Shown: positions 10,796-20,485 of the stretch, in pieces | Layout: each line of letters begins with the position of its first letter | How positions within the stretch are numbered: the stretch's first letter is position 1 | Assembly: GCA_014873095.1 (NCBI GenBank) | Contig: CP050848.1 | Location: 1,798,001-1,862,000, forward strand | Reading direction: 5' to 3' | From: Planctomycetales bacterium ZRK34 | Lineage (GTDB): Bacteria; Planctomycetota; Phycisphaerae; Phycisphaerales; Zrk34 | Length of the DNA stretch: 64,000 nucleotides | Program-made: the position numbers and the translations under genes | Notes under the pieces: generated by a model | Told to the model about the DNA's origin: nothing | Databases searched by the model: none | Seen by the model: only the letters and a program-made list of their open reading frames with translations

Positions 10796-12241
10796 TCAGG
10801 CGCCGAACGTGGCGAAGTAACCCATTGTTTTAAGCATCATGAGCATTCCGCCGAGCAACAGCAAGCCGATGACGCCGGTGATCAGCCCGCTCTTGGCCAT
10901 ATCGCGGTTTTCGATCCACCCGGTGGCGTAGGCCATGGCGTTGGGCGGGGTCGAAATCGGGAAGGTCATCGACAACGACGCACAGAACGTGCAGGCCAGC
11001 AGCAGCGCGACCGGTCCGCCGACATCGCCGAGCGTGGGCAGGGCTGTGGCAAGCGTGGCGACCACGGGGAGAATCAGGTTGGACGTGGCGGTGTGGCTCA
11101 TGAAGTTGGCCATCACGAAAGTCAAAATGCACACCAGGGCCAGCACCACCATCGCCGACATCGAGGCGAACGGAATCGAGTTGACCAGCGCGTTGGCCAG
11201 TCCGCTGTCCTGCAGGGCCATGCCCAGCGCGAAGCCGCCGGACATCAGCCAGAGCACTTCCCAGCTCATCTGCTTCAGGTCGTTGGAATCGATCACGCCG
11301 GTCGCGCAGAACACGCCGACCGGAATCATCGCCACGACCGTCGAGCTCATCCCGTGGAAGCTGCCGAGCAGCCACAACAGAATCGTCAACGCGCTGGTGA
11401 CGTACACCACCCACGCCCGACCACTGCGCAGCCACTTGCCTTCGAAGTTCACCGTCATCTTGTCGGCCTTGGGTTTGAACATGAACAGCAGCAACAGCCA
11501 GGTGATCACCAGCAGCACCAGCATGTACGGCACGGCAAACAGCATCCACTGCCCGAAGGTGATCAGCGGGGTTTTGACCGTCGAGGCCGAGTCCAGCAGC
11601 TGCGGCGTGAGGTACTTCATCGCCACGGCGTTGGGCGGGGTGCCGATCGGCGTGCCGATGCCGCCGACGTTGGCCGCGAAGGGAATCGACAGGGCGAATC
11701 CGACGCGGGCCGGGTCTTCCGGGGCGATGCTGCGGAGCACGGGCATGAGCACGGCGAGCATCATGGCTGTCGTGGCGGTGTTGGACATGAACATCGAGAA
11801 GATGGCCGTGACGATCATCATGCCGAGCATGACCCATTTGGGATTGGTCCCGAAGGGTTTGAGCAGGACGCGGCCGAGGTTGATGTCCATGCGGTACTTG
11901 GTGGCGGCGGCGCCGATGAAGAATCCGCCGAGGAAGAGCATGATGATCGGGTCAGCGAAGTTGTGCATGACCGCTTCGTAGTGCAGGGTGTCCGGCGGCT
12001 TGAGCCATTTGATGGACTTGTTGGACATGAACAGCAATTCGAGCACGATGATCATCACACTGGTGGCGAAGATCGGAATCGGCTCCAGCACCCAGAAAAA
12101 CATCGCAAACACAAACAGGGCCATCACGCGCTGTTGCAGCACGGTCAGCCCGACGATACCGAACGTATCCGCCGGCAGCATCAACACGATGGCGGCGGCG
12201 AGCAGGGCAATGACAGTTTTCACGATACGACCAACGGGCAT
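10796..12241 (-). CDS. DASS-family sodium/dicarboxylate (or anion) symporter
   Basis: The 481-residue polytopic inner-membrane carrier has about a dozen hydrophobic segments and the divalent anion:Na+ symporter signatures. These include paired SNT/SHT-type substrate motifs (FMSNTATTAMMLAVLMP near the middle, FMSHTATSNLILP near the C-terminus) and two IGTPPNA / ISTPPNA loops. It probably imports succinate, malate or a related anion with sodium. I chose the start MPVGRIVK at 12241 because it has a good Shine-Dalgarno (aaaggtg). A longer open frame running to 12433 would add an implausible non-hydrophobic N-terminus. It heads an operon with the histidine kinase and receiver genes. Confidence 0.9.
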   Translation of the reverse strand: MPVGRIVKTVIALLAAAIVLMLPADTFGIVGLTVLQQRVMALFVFAMFFWVLEPIPIFATSVMIIVLELLFMSNKSIKWLKPPDTLHYEAVMHNFADPIIMLFLGGFFIGAAATKYRMDINLGRVLLKPFGTNPKWVMLGMMIVTAIFSMFMSNTATTAMMLAVLMPVLRSIAPEDPARVGFALSIPFAANVGGIGTPIGTPPNAVAMKYLTPQLLDSASTVKTPLITFGQWMLFAVPYMLVLLVITWLLLLFMFKPKADKMTVNFEGKWLRSGRAWVVYVTSALTILLWLLGSFHGMSSTVVAMIPVGVFCATGVIDSNDLKQMSWEVLWLMSGGFALGMALQDSGLANALVNSIPFASMSAMVVLALVCILTFVMANFMSHTATSNLILPVVATLATALPTLGDVGGPVALLLACTFCASLSMTFPISTPPNAMAYATGWIENRDMAKSGLITGVIGLLLLGGMLMMLKTMGYFATFGA

Positions 12242-12677
12242 GGCAGTCACCTTTAAGTAGAGACAGCAAAGCGAGTCCGGTATCAGAGCATACCAAGCCC
12301 CCGTGTTCAATGGGGAATTCACCGTCTGTCGATGGAGGCGCCGCAGGTCATTCGCCCGCGGCCATGGGGGAGAATTAGGGGTAAGACATGCAATCGGCAC
12401 ACGCAGTATCAAACATACCGTCCGCGAGATCAATTCAAATGAGAATCCAAGCTGCCGCGTGCACCGTCGCTGAGCCTGAATTAGTTAGTATTTAGGCTAA
12501 ATACTAATCTTTGACATAGGCACAAGTATTTATTCTTGAATGAGATGTGAGTATCTCTGCGACGGCGTGTCGCGACATGGAGTGTGTTGAGCAGGCTCGG
12601 AGATTGATCACTGACCGCCGATGGGCAGCGGATCCACGCGCGATCAGTGCGATCAGTGCGATCCGCTGACAGATTGA
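12242..12677. other. 436-bp non-coding region with an AT-rich core
   Basis: This gap lies upstream of the DASS carrier gene and downstream of the GGDEF gene, both on the minus strand. It contains an AT-rich island (about 12480-12560) in otherwise GC-rich DNA. The island carries a 23-nt palindrome (12485-12507) and a TTGACA hexamer (12511-12516, plus strand) without a convincing -10. Nearer the GGDEF stop there is a small repeat zone (about 12625-12665): two gcgatcagt units inside an agcggatc / gatccgct inverted repeat that could act as a terminator. I see no gene in it. Confidence 0.5.
12485..12507. promoter_or_regulatory. 23-nt perfect palindrome, operator-like
   Basis: The arms TTAGTATTTAG and CTAAATACTAA are exact reverse complements around a single G. 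The site lies about 245 bp upstream of the DASS carrier start, within an AT-rich island and next to a TTGACA hexamer. The length and symmetry fit a dimeric helix-turn-helix regulator. The regulator is not identifiable here. Confidence 0.45.
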
Positions 12678-14456
12678 TCAGGCGGAGGCGGCTTTCAACT
12701 GCGGCACCCAGGCGGCGGAACCCGCTTCGGCGACGCGCTGTAGAAACTCCGGCATCTCGGCGGCCTTCAGGGCCTCTCCAAACAGCGGCCCCTGTCCCAG
12801 GGTGCAGTCGAGCCCCTGCAGCTTGGCGACCTGGTCCGCGGAGTCGATCCCGTCGGCCACGATCGTCAGGCCCAGGTTCCACCCCAGCGAGACGATCGCC
12901 TCGACCATCGCGGTAAACGATCGGCTGTAGGTGATGCAACGCACAAACGAACGATCGATCTTCACCATGTCCAGCGGAAAACGCTGCAGTGAAATCAGCG
13001 AGGCGGTGTCTTTACCGAAATGGTCCAGCGCCAGCTCGGCCCCCATCGCGCGGACCTGCTCGACCATCGGCCAGATCGCCGTCGGCTCGCAGAGAAACTG
13101 GCTTTCGGGGAGTTCGACAACCAGGCGATCGGCGGACATGCCCACGTCCTGCAACACCTGATGAATCAACACCGGCACATCGGCGTCGAGCCATTGCCGA
13201 CGCGGCATGTTCACGTGCAGTTTCAACGAAGCCGGCACGGTCTGATCCGCCACCCATGAGGCAAAGTCAGAACATGCCTGATACATCATCCACTCCGTGA
13301 GGCTTTTGACAGCCTGCTCCCCCTCGCCGCTGACATGCTTATCATCGCAAATCGACACGCACGGCGTCCCGGCCAGGCGACGCATCGTGTTATTCCACCG
13401 CGTCGACACCTCCAAAGCCACGACCTGTCCCGTCGTCAGATCGACGATCGGATGATAGCGCAACCCGATTTCATCGCTGCGGACCAATCTGCGGCTGCCG
13501 CGCTCCACGGATGCGGCGGCCGTGGGCGTGCGCCCCGCTTCGAACATCACGATGCGCCCGCGGCCGGCCTCCTTGGCCTCATACATCGCCGCGTCTGCAT
13601 CACGCAAAAGATCGTCGCTGCGCCCCTCGTACGGACCGCTGAAACGGATGCCCACGCTCACACCGACCGAAACATCATGCCCGTCGATTTCCAGCGGTTT
13701 CGCCAGCATATTTTCCACACGCTGGGCGATCCGCCGAGCGACCTGTGCGTCTTCGATGTCCTCCAGCAGAATCACAAACTCATCGCCGCCCATGCGCGCG
13801 ATCACATCATGCTCATAGCCCTCAGCCATCACACGCTCGGTCCGCACCGATTCGCACAGCAGCCGCGCCACGCGCACCAGCAGTTCATCGCCGATCTCGT
13901 GCCCGTGGGTATCGTTGATCGCCTTGAAGCGGTCCAGGTCCATGAACAGCACCGCGAAGTTGTGGTCGCGCTCTTTCATCCGCTCGATGCTGGCGTCGAG
14001 GCTCTCAATGAATCCCTTGCGATTGGCCAGGCCGGTGAGACTGTCGGTCCGGGCCTGCGATTCGAGGATGTCGATCAGCAGTTGTGTCCGCAGCGCCGAT
14101 CGCACGCGGGCTTTGAGTTCAGCGGGATGAAACGGCTTGGTCACGTAGTCGACCGCCCCGGCTTCGAAGCCGTGTACTTTCGCCTGCGGATCATCCGAGC
14201 CCGTCAGAAAGATCACGGGCACTTCCCGCGTGACCGAATCCTGTTTCAACCGCCGGCAGACTTCGAATCCCCCGACCCCCGGCATCGCCACATCCAGCAG
14301 AATCAGATCCGGCGGATGACGATGCGCCAGCGTCAGGGCGCGCTCGCCGTCATCGCAGTACTTGATCTCCACGTCCAGCGTCGCGAGTCTGGCGCGTACC
14401 AGGTAGTAGATATCTTCGGAATCATCGATGACAAGAATGGTCTGCAAATGCTTCAT
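12678..14456 (-). CDS. Receiver-GGDEF-degenerate EAL protein, probable diguanylate cyclase
   Basis: The 592-residue response regulator has a receiver domain (residues 1-120, Asp55 in LILLDVAMP, Lys in VTKPFHP). A GGDEF domain follows (about 130-300) with an intact GGDEF at 223-227. No RxxD inhibitory site sits five residues before it (YEHD instead). A C-terminal EAL-type domain comes last (about 320-575). The EAL signature motifs are altered: EVS replaces EAL, DHFGKD replaces DDFGTG, and ADGID replaces AEGVE. It should therefore make c-di-GMP but probably not cleave it. The ATG at 14456 overlaps the stop codon of the hybrid kinase by four bases, so the kinase is the likely phosphodonor. Confidence 0.9.
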   Translation of the reverse strand: MKHLQTILVIDDSEDIYYLVRARLATLDVEIKYCDDGERALTLAHRHPPDLILLDVAMPGVGGFEVCRRLKQDSVTREVPVIFLTGSDDPQAKVHGFEAGAVDYVTKPFHPAELKARVRSALRTQLLIDILESQARTDSLTGLANRKGFIESLDASIERMKERDHNFAVLFMDLDRFKAINDTHGHEIGDELLVRVARLLCESVRTERVMAEGYEHDVIARMGGDEFVILLEDIEDAQVARRIAQRVENMLAKPLEIDGHDVSVGVSVGIRFSGPYEGRSDDLLRDADAAMYEAKEAGRGRIVMFEAGRTPTAAASVERGSRRLVRSDEIGLRYHPIVDLTTGQVVALEVSTRWNNTMRRLAGTPCVSICDDKHVSGEGEQAVKSLTEWMMYQACSDFASWVADQTVPASLKLHVNMPRRQWLDADVPVLIHQVLQDVGMSADRLVVELPESQFLCEPTAIWPMVEQVRAMGAELALDHFGKDTASLISLQRFPLDMVKIDRSFVRCITYSRSFTAMVEAIVSLGWNLGLTIVADGIDSADQVAKLQGLDCTLGQGPLFGEALKAAEMPEFLQRVAEAGSAAWVPQLKAASA

Positions 14457-16858
14457 AACACCTTCTCGGGGGCTGGCTGCGCCGACGCGCGACGGCACAG
14501 ATCGCCGAGTTCATCGACCGCGCGGCCCAAGGCGTCAATATCCTCGTGCTCGCGCGACAACTGCTCGACTATCCGGGCCGCTTCGGTAATGGGTGCAAAA
14601 CCGTATCCCCCGGCGGACCCTTTGAGACGATGCGCCACATGCGTGAGCGTCTCCAGATCGGTTTGGTCCAGTGCCGCCTGGCACTGCGTGATCTGCTCGC
14701 TGAGTCCGTTGACAAACTGTTCGATGATCGGCGCCATTTCAGGGTCGCCGGCAAAGTCGCTCAAGAGCGGCGGGCCGTCCGTGGCCTCGCCGCCGGCCGG
14801 TGGCGCCGAAGGCGTTTGCGAAGACGGCGCCGATGACGTCACCTTCCCCAGATAGGTTTGCACCATCTCGCAAAGCTTCGCCGCGTCCACCGGTTTGGAC
14901 AGATAATCGTCACACCCCACGCGCAGGCACGCCGCCCGATCGTCCGACATCGCATGGGCCGTCAACGCGACGATCGGCCGGGTGTAGCCGTCCTGTCGCA
15001 GTTGGGAGGTCGCGCCATACCCGTCGAGCTCGGGCATCTGCATGTCCATCAGAATCACGTCATACGGATCGTTCGCCGACTCGGCCGCAGCGACCATCTC
15101 CAGAGCCACCTTGCCGTTTTCCGCCACGTCCACATGGTGGCCGGCGCGCGTCAGCAGGAAGCGGATCAGTCGCTGATTGTCCGGCCCATCTTCCACCAGC
15201 AGCAACCGCCCGCAGGAGCCTGCCGGATTCGACTGCGAAGATTGATCCGAGACGTGTTGCATCATCTTGACCCCCGAAATTTTGACCATTTCCAGATCCT
15301 GCGCCGGCCCCAGGTCCAGGTCCAGTGTGAATGTGCTGCCGCGACCGGGCTCGCTTTCGACGGAAATTTCGCCGTTGAGCTGCAGAGCGATCTGTCGCGA
15401 GATCGCCAGGCCCAGCCCGGTGCCCCCGTAGCGCCGCGTCGTGGAAGTGTCCGCCTGAACAAACGGCTCGAACAACTGATCGACCTGCTGGCGCGTCATG
15501 CCGATGCCCGTGTCGCTGACGATGAACAGAAGATGAGCATGATCAAGTTCATCGACCGGTCCCATGCGGATGTCCAGGCGAACCTGCCCCTGCTCGGTGA
15601 ACTTGATCGCGTTGGTGATCAGGTTCAGCAGAATCTGTCGCAGGCGGGTGGGGTCCGTCTGAATCATGCCGGGCAGCTTCTGGTCGTAATACACATGAAA
15701 CTCGACGCCCCGCTGCCTGGCTCGCACCATCGACATCGACACCGCGCCCTCGACGATTTCCTGGGGCGAACTGATGATCTGCTCGATGGTCATCTGACCC
15801 GCTTCGATCTTGGACAGGTCCAGGATGTCGTTGATCACCGACAGCAGGTGCTGACCGTTGCGACGAATGGTCTGCAGGTGCATGGAGCGTTCTTCGCGGC
15901 TGCACTTGGGGTCCAGCACGAGATCGGAAAACCCGAGGATCGCCGTCATCGGCGTACGGATTTCGTGGCTCATATTGGCGAGGAATTCACTCTTGGCCAG
16001 CGCCGCCGCCTCGGCCGCGTCGCGCTGCTCGCGCAGGTCGTCTTCGACGTCCCGCAGCCGCCCGATCATCCGACCCAGCGTCCGCAGCAGGTACACGCCG
16101 CCGACTACCGCCAACACCATCATCCACACCAGCACCGCGATGAACACATGCAGATAACCGGCCGACTGCTCCAGTGCGCTTTCCGCATGGCGACCGTAGT
16201 TCCCCAGCGCGTCATCGAGTTTCCCGGTCAGCACCGTCAGCGCATCAGCCCAACGCTGAGATTGCTTCAACATCTCATCCACCGCTTGCGCGTCGAGAGG
16301 CGTCTGGCGATTCAGCGCTTCGTGAACCTCTTGTTCCTGTCGAACAATGATCGCCTCGATCTCCTCGGCGACCCGCTTCACCTGCCCCATCACGTCTTCG
16401 ACCTCTTCACGCTCGCTTTCTGTCGGCGCTTCTTCACGAACCTGCTCGTAAAGCGCCAGCAGGTTCCCGATCTGATCACGCACTTGCGTCACAAGCTGGT
16501 CGTACTCATGCAGCAACCTTGGTGCATCGGCCGGTTTGGACCGGACCTGTTGCGACTTGGCATCAGTCAGATCAAACAGTCGCCGTTGAATGTCATTGAG
16601 TCCCTGTCGCACCCCGACCACCATCCGCAGGGCCGGCATATCCCGGTGCGCTTCCTCGGAGACCTCCCAGAACAGCCGCTGCAGCACCACCGCGGACACC
16701 CCCAGCGAGCACAGAATCAACACCATCACCAAAAACACAATGCGGTGTACGCGCCGGCGAACCTGCGCCGCCCCGGATGATGCGGCGTTCTGGGAATGCG
16801 ATATCTCAGCCCCCAACGACTTTCTCGGCGCCTGCTCTTTGCCGGTCACATCCACCAT
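14453..16858 (-). CDS. Hybrid sensor histidine kinase with receiver and HPt domains
   Basis: The 801-residue membrane kinase has its first membrane helix at about 37-58. A periplasmic helical region of about 160 residues follows (four-helix-bundle style, many Gln/Glu/Arg), then a second helix (about 215-240). Next come HisKA (FLANMSHEIRTPM), HATPase_c (NLITNAIKF, GTGLGLAIS), a receiver (VILMDMQMPELDG) and an HPt domain whose His lies in HRLKGSAGG. This is a BarA-type phosphorelay in one chain. I chose the ATG at 16858 because gagg precedes it and it sits just before the first helix. An open frame continues to 17062. The downstream gene (c-di-GMP regulator) is coupled by ATGA and is the likely final acceptor. 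Confidence 0.9.
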   Translation of the reverse strand: MVDVTGKEQAPRKSLGAEISHSQNAASSGAAQVRRRVHRIVFLVMVLILCSLGVSAVVLQRLFWEVSEEAHRDMPALRMVVGVRQGLNDIQRRLFDLTDAKSQQVRSKPADAPRLLHEYDQLVTQVRDQIGNLLALYEQVREEAPTESEREEVEDVMGQVKRVAEEIEAIIVRQEQEVHEALNRQTPLDAQAVDEMLKQSQRWADALTVLTGKLDDALGNYGRHAESALEQSAGYLHVFIAVLVWMMVLAVVGGVYLLRTLGRMIGRLRDVEDDLREQRDAAEAAALAKSEFLANMSHEIRTPMTAILGFSDLVLDPKCSREERSMHLQTIRRNGQHLLSVINDILDLSKIEAGQMTIEQIISSPQEIVEGAVSMSMVRARQRGVEFHVYYDQKLPGMIQTDPTRLRQILLNLITNAIKFTEQGQVRLDIRMGPVDELDHAHLLFIVSDTGIGMTRQQVDQLFEPFVQADTSTTRRYGGTGLGLAISRQIALQLNGEISVESEPGRGSTFTLDLDLGPAQDLEMVKISGVKMMQHVSDQSSQSNPAGSCGRLLLVEDGPDNQRLIRFLLTRAGHHVDVAENGKVALEMVAAAESANDPYDVILMDMQMPELDGYGATSQLRQDGYTRPIVALTAHAMSDDRAACLRVGCDDYLSKPVDAAKLCEMVQTYLGKVTSSAPSSQTPSAPPAGGEATDGPPLLSDFAGDPEMAPIIEQFVNGLSEQITQCQAALDQTDLETLTHVAHRLKGSAGGYGFAPITEAARIVEQLSREHEDIDALGRAVDELGDLCRRASAQPAPEKVL

Positions 16859-17100
16859 AGCATCCTCGCTTGTCGCGGTACCAGCGTCGCATGTGAGCGA
16901 ACATACCCAGCTCACAGCACCACCCTGCCTAAAAACATCGACCCTCGACGGATGCGCCTTGACGCGGGTGTGTTGAATTGAGTAGTTACCTCTAGTCGGC
17001 CTTCGGTGAACACGTATCGCGACATCGAGGATGATGCGAACGCCGTGAACAACCACCGGCAAACCACATTTCCAACAAAACTCATACTTCCGTAAAATGG

Positions 17101-18621
17101 ATGAAACCCGAACGGACCCACATCATGTCACATGCCCGATCGAGCGTATTCTGGATGATCTGCCTGCTGGTGTTGTGCGGGCTGACCGAAGTAAGCCAAC
17201 CGGCATGGGCGCTACGTAAGGACGGGGGCAACTACGCGATCAAGACCAAGGTCGACCCGGACGCCCAGGCGGGCGGATGGTTCATCAACCTCGGACTCAC
17301 CGGCGCGCGCGGCAAGATGATGCCCGAAGAGCCGACGCAGATCGAGGTGGCCTACATCTTCGAGGACACACCCGCCGACGGCGTGTTGCACCTCGGCGAT
17401 CGCATCATCGGCGCCGGCGGCAAACTTTTCCTGACGCCGCACAAGTTCGGCTACGGCATGGACAAGTTCGGCTACGAAGGCCCGATGATGGACCTCGGCA
17501 ACGCGCTGGACATCAGCCAAGGCCCCGAGCAAAAAGGACGACTGACCTTGCGCATCCTGCGCGAGGGTCAACCCCGCGACGTGACGCTGCAACTGCCGAC
17601 CCGTTACGGTCGGTATGCGCCGACGTACCCGATGGATTGCCGCAAGACAGACATCATTCTCGATGAGTTGTACGACTACCTGATCAAGCGTCAGCGCGAG
17701 GATGGTTCGTGGCACGGCCGGCCGCACCTCAACGCCATGGCGGCGCTGGCGCTGCTGGCCGGCGGAAGGCCCCAGGACCGCCCCGCGATCGACAAGGCCA
17801 TGCACTACTTCGCCGAGCAGACCAATGACCAGATCGATTACCGGGGATATGACTGCTGGAAGTTTGGTCTGTACGGCGTGTGCCTCGGCGAGTATTACCT
17901 GGCGACCAAGCAGGACTGGGTGCTCACAGAACTCGACGAGATCAACCGCTGGCTGGTGAAGTCGCAGTTCACACTGCCCTACGGCAAGCGGCGCGGCCCC
18001 GGCGGGTGGGGACATCGCCCGACGAATCGACCCGGCGGCAACGGGTATGGACCGTTCAGCATGGTCACCGCCCAGGCGATGGCCGCCTGGGGCTTGTGCG
18101 CCCATAGCGGGCTGGACGTCAACCGCGAGCGTTATCAGTTGGCCCACGAGTTTCTCGCCCGGGGCACCAACAACATCGGCTATGTCTGGTACGCCGATGG
18201 CAACGGCGGCAACGACAAGTATGCCGACCTCGGTCGCACCGGCGGCGCGGCCGTGGCCCATGCGCTGAATCCGTTTGACGACCCGGCCACGGCGGCCTAC
18301 GCGCTGAAGGCTGCACACTGCATCGCGCAGAACAACAACACATTTCCCGACACGCACGGCTCGCCCATACTCGGCATGGCCTGGACCGCCCTGGGCGCGG
18401 CGATCGATCCGCCGTCGCTGCGACAACTGATGGACGATCATCGCTGGTATTTTGAGCTGGCCCACTGCCCCGATGGAACCTTCTACTATCAGCCCAACCG
18501 CGACAACAACCCGCAGGACTTCACCGCCGCCCCACGCCTCAGCGCCTCGGCCGCCATCGCCCTGATCTACTCCATCAAGCACCGCTCACTGCGCATCATG
18601 AAGCCCATCGCCCATCACTGA
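17101..18621 (+). CDS. Secreted protein with PDZ-like and alpha/alpha-toroid domains (DUF6288-like)
   Basis: The 506-residue exported protein has a signal peptide (hydrophobic core about 15-35, ending PAWA). Residues about 50-165 look like a PDZ-type domain (DTPADGVLHLGDRIIGAGG). From about 180 onward there are repeated helical segments with QREDGSWHGRPHLNAMAALAL-type spacing. These resemble the toroid of prenyltransferase or squalene-cyclase-like proteins and of planctomycete DUF6288 proteins. No catalytic DxDD is seen, so I do not assign an enzymatic reaction. The start is uncertain: ATG 17101 lacks a Shine-Dalgarno, and an in-frame ATG at 17125 gives a cleaner signal peptide. It stands alone, divergent from the hybrid kinase operon. 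Confidence 0.75.
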   Translation: MKPERTHIMSHARSSVFWMICLLVLCGLTEVSQPAWALRKDGGNYAIKTKVDPDAQAGGWFINLGLTGARGKMMPEEPTQIEVAYIFEDTPADGVLHLGDRIIGAGGKLFLTPHKFGYGMDKFGYEGPMMDLGNALDISQGPEQKGRLTLRILREGQPRDVTLQLPTRYGRYAPTYPMDCRKTDIILDELYDYLIKRQREDGSWHGRPHLNAMAALALLAGGRPQDRPAIDKAMHYFAEQTNDQIDYRGYDCWKFGLYGVCLGEYYLATKQDWVLTELDEINRWLVKSQFTLPYGKRRGPGGWGHRPTNRPGGNGYGPFSMVTAQAMAAWGLCAHSGLDVNRERYQLAHEFLARGTNNIGYVWYADGNGGNDKYADLGRTGGAAVAHALNPFDDPATAAYALKAAHCIAQNNNTFPDTHGSPILGMAWTALGAAIDPPSLRQLMDDHRWYFELAHCPDGTFYYQPNRDNNPQDFTAAPRLSASAAIALIYSIKHRSLRIMKPIAHH

Positions 18622-18994
18622 CCCGGCGTGTTTTGTCAGCTTGTGCGCACAGGCCTGTCGCCGCGCGAACGGGTTTCAATGATTCCGCCTTTTTTCGTGC
18701 GACGTGTTTATGCGCGCGGCGGGATTGGCGATGTCGAAAATCGGGGGGCGCGCACGAAGCTGTCGCCACGTGCCACGCGTGTGCGCGCCGAACGGCACAA
18801 AACGGGGCAAAAGCGCTCTTATAAAGGTGTTTTTTTGACGCTGGCGCGCGCATCGGCGCGGCAAGTGGTCATGCTTGTGCGCACCCGCGGGCGCGCAGCG
18901 GCGATATTCGCCGAAAAATGCGGGAGCAGGTCATCGATTCGCAGGCATGTCGAAACCGGGTTTTTTGCGCGCCGGTGCGCACCGGGGCGTGCGG
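18622..18994. other. 373-bp gene-free region rich in gcgcgc and gtgcgcac words
   Basis: No credible gene is seen between the secreted toroid protein and the aldehyde dehydrogenase. The composition is odd: gcgcgc occurs repeatedly, broken by short T or A runs. The self-complementary word gtgcgcac occurs three times (18643-18650, 18877-18884, 18975-18982). The first two lie within a shared 12-mer, gcttgtgcgcac. The third sits inside a 14-bp perfect palindrome at 18972-18985. Small open frames here do not look coding. A structured RNA or a protein-binding region is possible. Confidence 0.4.
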
Positions 18995-20485
18995 CTATTC
19001 GTCGCCGAGGTTGACCCAGACGGTTTTGGTTTCGAGGTAGTTGTTCAGCGCATCCCTGCCGCACTCGCGGCCCTGGCCGGAGAACTTGTACCCGCCGAAG
19101 GGAGCGCCGGCGTCGAAGGTGTTGTAGCAGTTGACCCAGACGGTGCCGGCCTTGACGTTGTTGGCGATGTTGAAGGCCTTGGTGATGTCCCTGGTCCAGA
19201 CCGCGGCGGCCAGACCGTAGACCGTGTCGTTGGCCTGGGCGATGAGCTGCTTGTGGTCGGTGAACGGGAGCACGGTGACGACCGGGCCGAAGATTTCATC
19301 GCGGGCGATGCGCATGTCGTTGTTGACGTGGTCGAAGATGGTGGGCTTGATGAACCAGCCCTTGTCGCCGACGCGCTCGCCGCCGGTGATGCACTGGGCG
19401 CCTTCCTTCTTGCCGGACTCGATATAACCCATGATCTTGTCGAACTGCTCCTGTGAGATCTGGGCGCCCTGCTCGGTGGCGGGGTCGAACGGATCGCCGA
19501 TGCGGCGGCTTTCAGCCATCTGCTTGAAACGATCGACGAACTCGGCATGCACCGCTTCCTCGACAAACAACCGACTGCCGGCGCAGCAGACTTCACCCTG
19601 GTTGAAGAAGATGCCGGCCATCGCGCCCTGCACGGCGGTGTCAATATCCGCGTCGGCGAAGACGATGTTCGGGCTCTTACCGCCGAGTTCGAAGGTGATG
19701 CGTTTGAGCGTTTTGCTCGCCGAGGCCATGATCTTCTGGGCGGTTTCGTAGTGACCGGTGAAGGCGATTTTGTCGACGCCGGGGTGTTCGGTGATGGCGG
19801 CGCCGGTGTCGCCGAGCCCCTGCACGACGTTGATGACGCCGTCGGGGTAGCCGGCTTCCATGGCGAGTTCCGCCACGCGGAGCGCGCTCAGCGGGGTCTG
19901 CTCGGCGGGCTTGAGCACGACGGTATTGCCGGTGGCCAGCGCCGCCGACCATTTCCAGCACTGCATCAGCAACGGGAAGTTCCACGGGATGATCTGACCG
20001 GCCACGCCGATCGGCTCCTTGCGCGTGTACGTGAAGAACCGCCCCATCGCGCGGTCGACGGGAATCGTGTCGCCGTAGACCTTGTCAGCCCACCCGGCGA
20101 AGTAGCGATACGTCGAAATCACCAGCGGCAGATCGGCCGCCATGACTTCGCTGATCGGCTTGCCGTTGTTGAGCACCTCGAGCGCCGCGAGTTCTTCTTT
20201 GTTTTCTTCGATCAGGTCGGCGAGTTTGAACAACAGATTGCCATACTCACGGGCCGACATCTTCGGCCACGGCCCCGACTCGAACGCCGCGCGTGCCGCC
20301 TTCACCGCCCGATCGACATCCTCCGCAGAACTGTGCGGCACTTCGGCGATGACTTCGCCGGTCGAGGGGTTGTAGGTGTTGAACGTTTTGCCGTCGGCGG
20401 CGTCGACCCATTGGCCGTTGATCAGGTTTTGAGTCAGACGAACCTGCGGACGCGCAATGCTTGCGGGAGCGGCGGCAGTGGACAT
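18995..20485 (-). CDS. NAD(P)-dependent aldehyde dehydrogenase
   Basis: The 496-residue enzyme oxidises an aldehyde to a carboxylate with NAD(P)+ in the cytoplasm. Full-length ALDH landmarks are present: the IPWNFPLLM cofactor-site motif, [10 protein letters not shown], the catalytic Glu in FELGGKSPN, the catalytic Cys in [11 protein letters not shown], and the C-terminal EIFGPVVTV and PFGGYKFSG motifs. The usual FTGSTEVG loop reads FTGHYETAQ. The sequence is of the ALDH1/betaine-aldehyde or lactaldehyde type, but the substrate cannot be fixed. With the lut genes 8 kb away, lactaldehyde or another sugar-derived aldehyde is plausible. The minus-strand sequence aggaggtac precedes the start codon, a strong Shine-Dalgarno. 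Confidence 0.92.
   Translation of the reverse strand: MSTAAAPASIARPQVRLTQNLINGQWVDAADGKTFNTYNPSTGEVIAEVPHSSAEDVDRAVKAARAAFESGPWPKMSAREYGNLLFKLADLIEENKEELAALEVLNNGKPISEVMAADLPLVISTYRYFAGWADKVYGDTIPVDRAMGRFFTYTRKEPIGVAGQIIPWNFPLLMQCWKWSAALATGNTVVLKPAEQTPLSALRVAELAMEAGYPDGVINVVQGLGDTGAAITEHPGVDKIAFTGHYETAQKIMASASKTLKRITFELGGKSPNIVFADADIDTAVQGAMAGIFFNQGEVCCAGSRLFVEEAVHAEFVDRFKQMAESRRIGDPFDPATEQGAQISQEQFDKIMGYIESGKKEGAQCITGGERVGDKGWFIKPTIFDHVNNDMRIARDEIFGPVVTVLPFTDHKQLIAQANDTVYGLAAAVWTRDITKAFNIANNVKAGTVWVNCYNTFDAGAPFGGYKFSGQGRECGRDALNNYLETKTVWVNLGDE

Noticed and set aside
14858..16780. 640-residue open frame on the plus strand
   Set aside because: It lies opposite the hybrid kinase, whose domains are all present in frame.
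18628..19014. Small genes in the gcgcgc-rich gap
   Set aside because: Arg- and Ala-rich translations on both strands with no ribosome binding site, family or consistent start.
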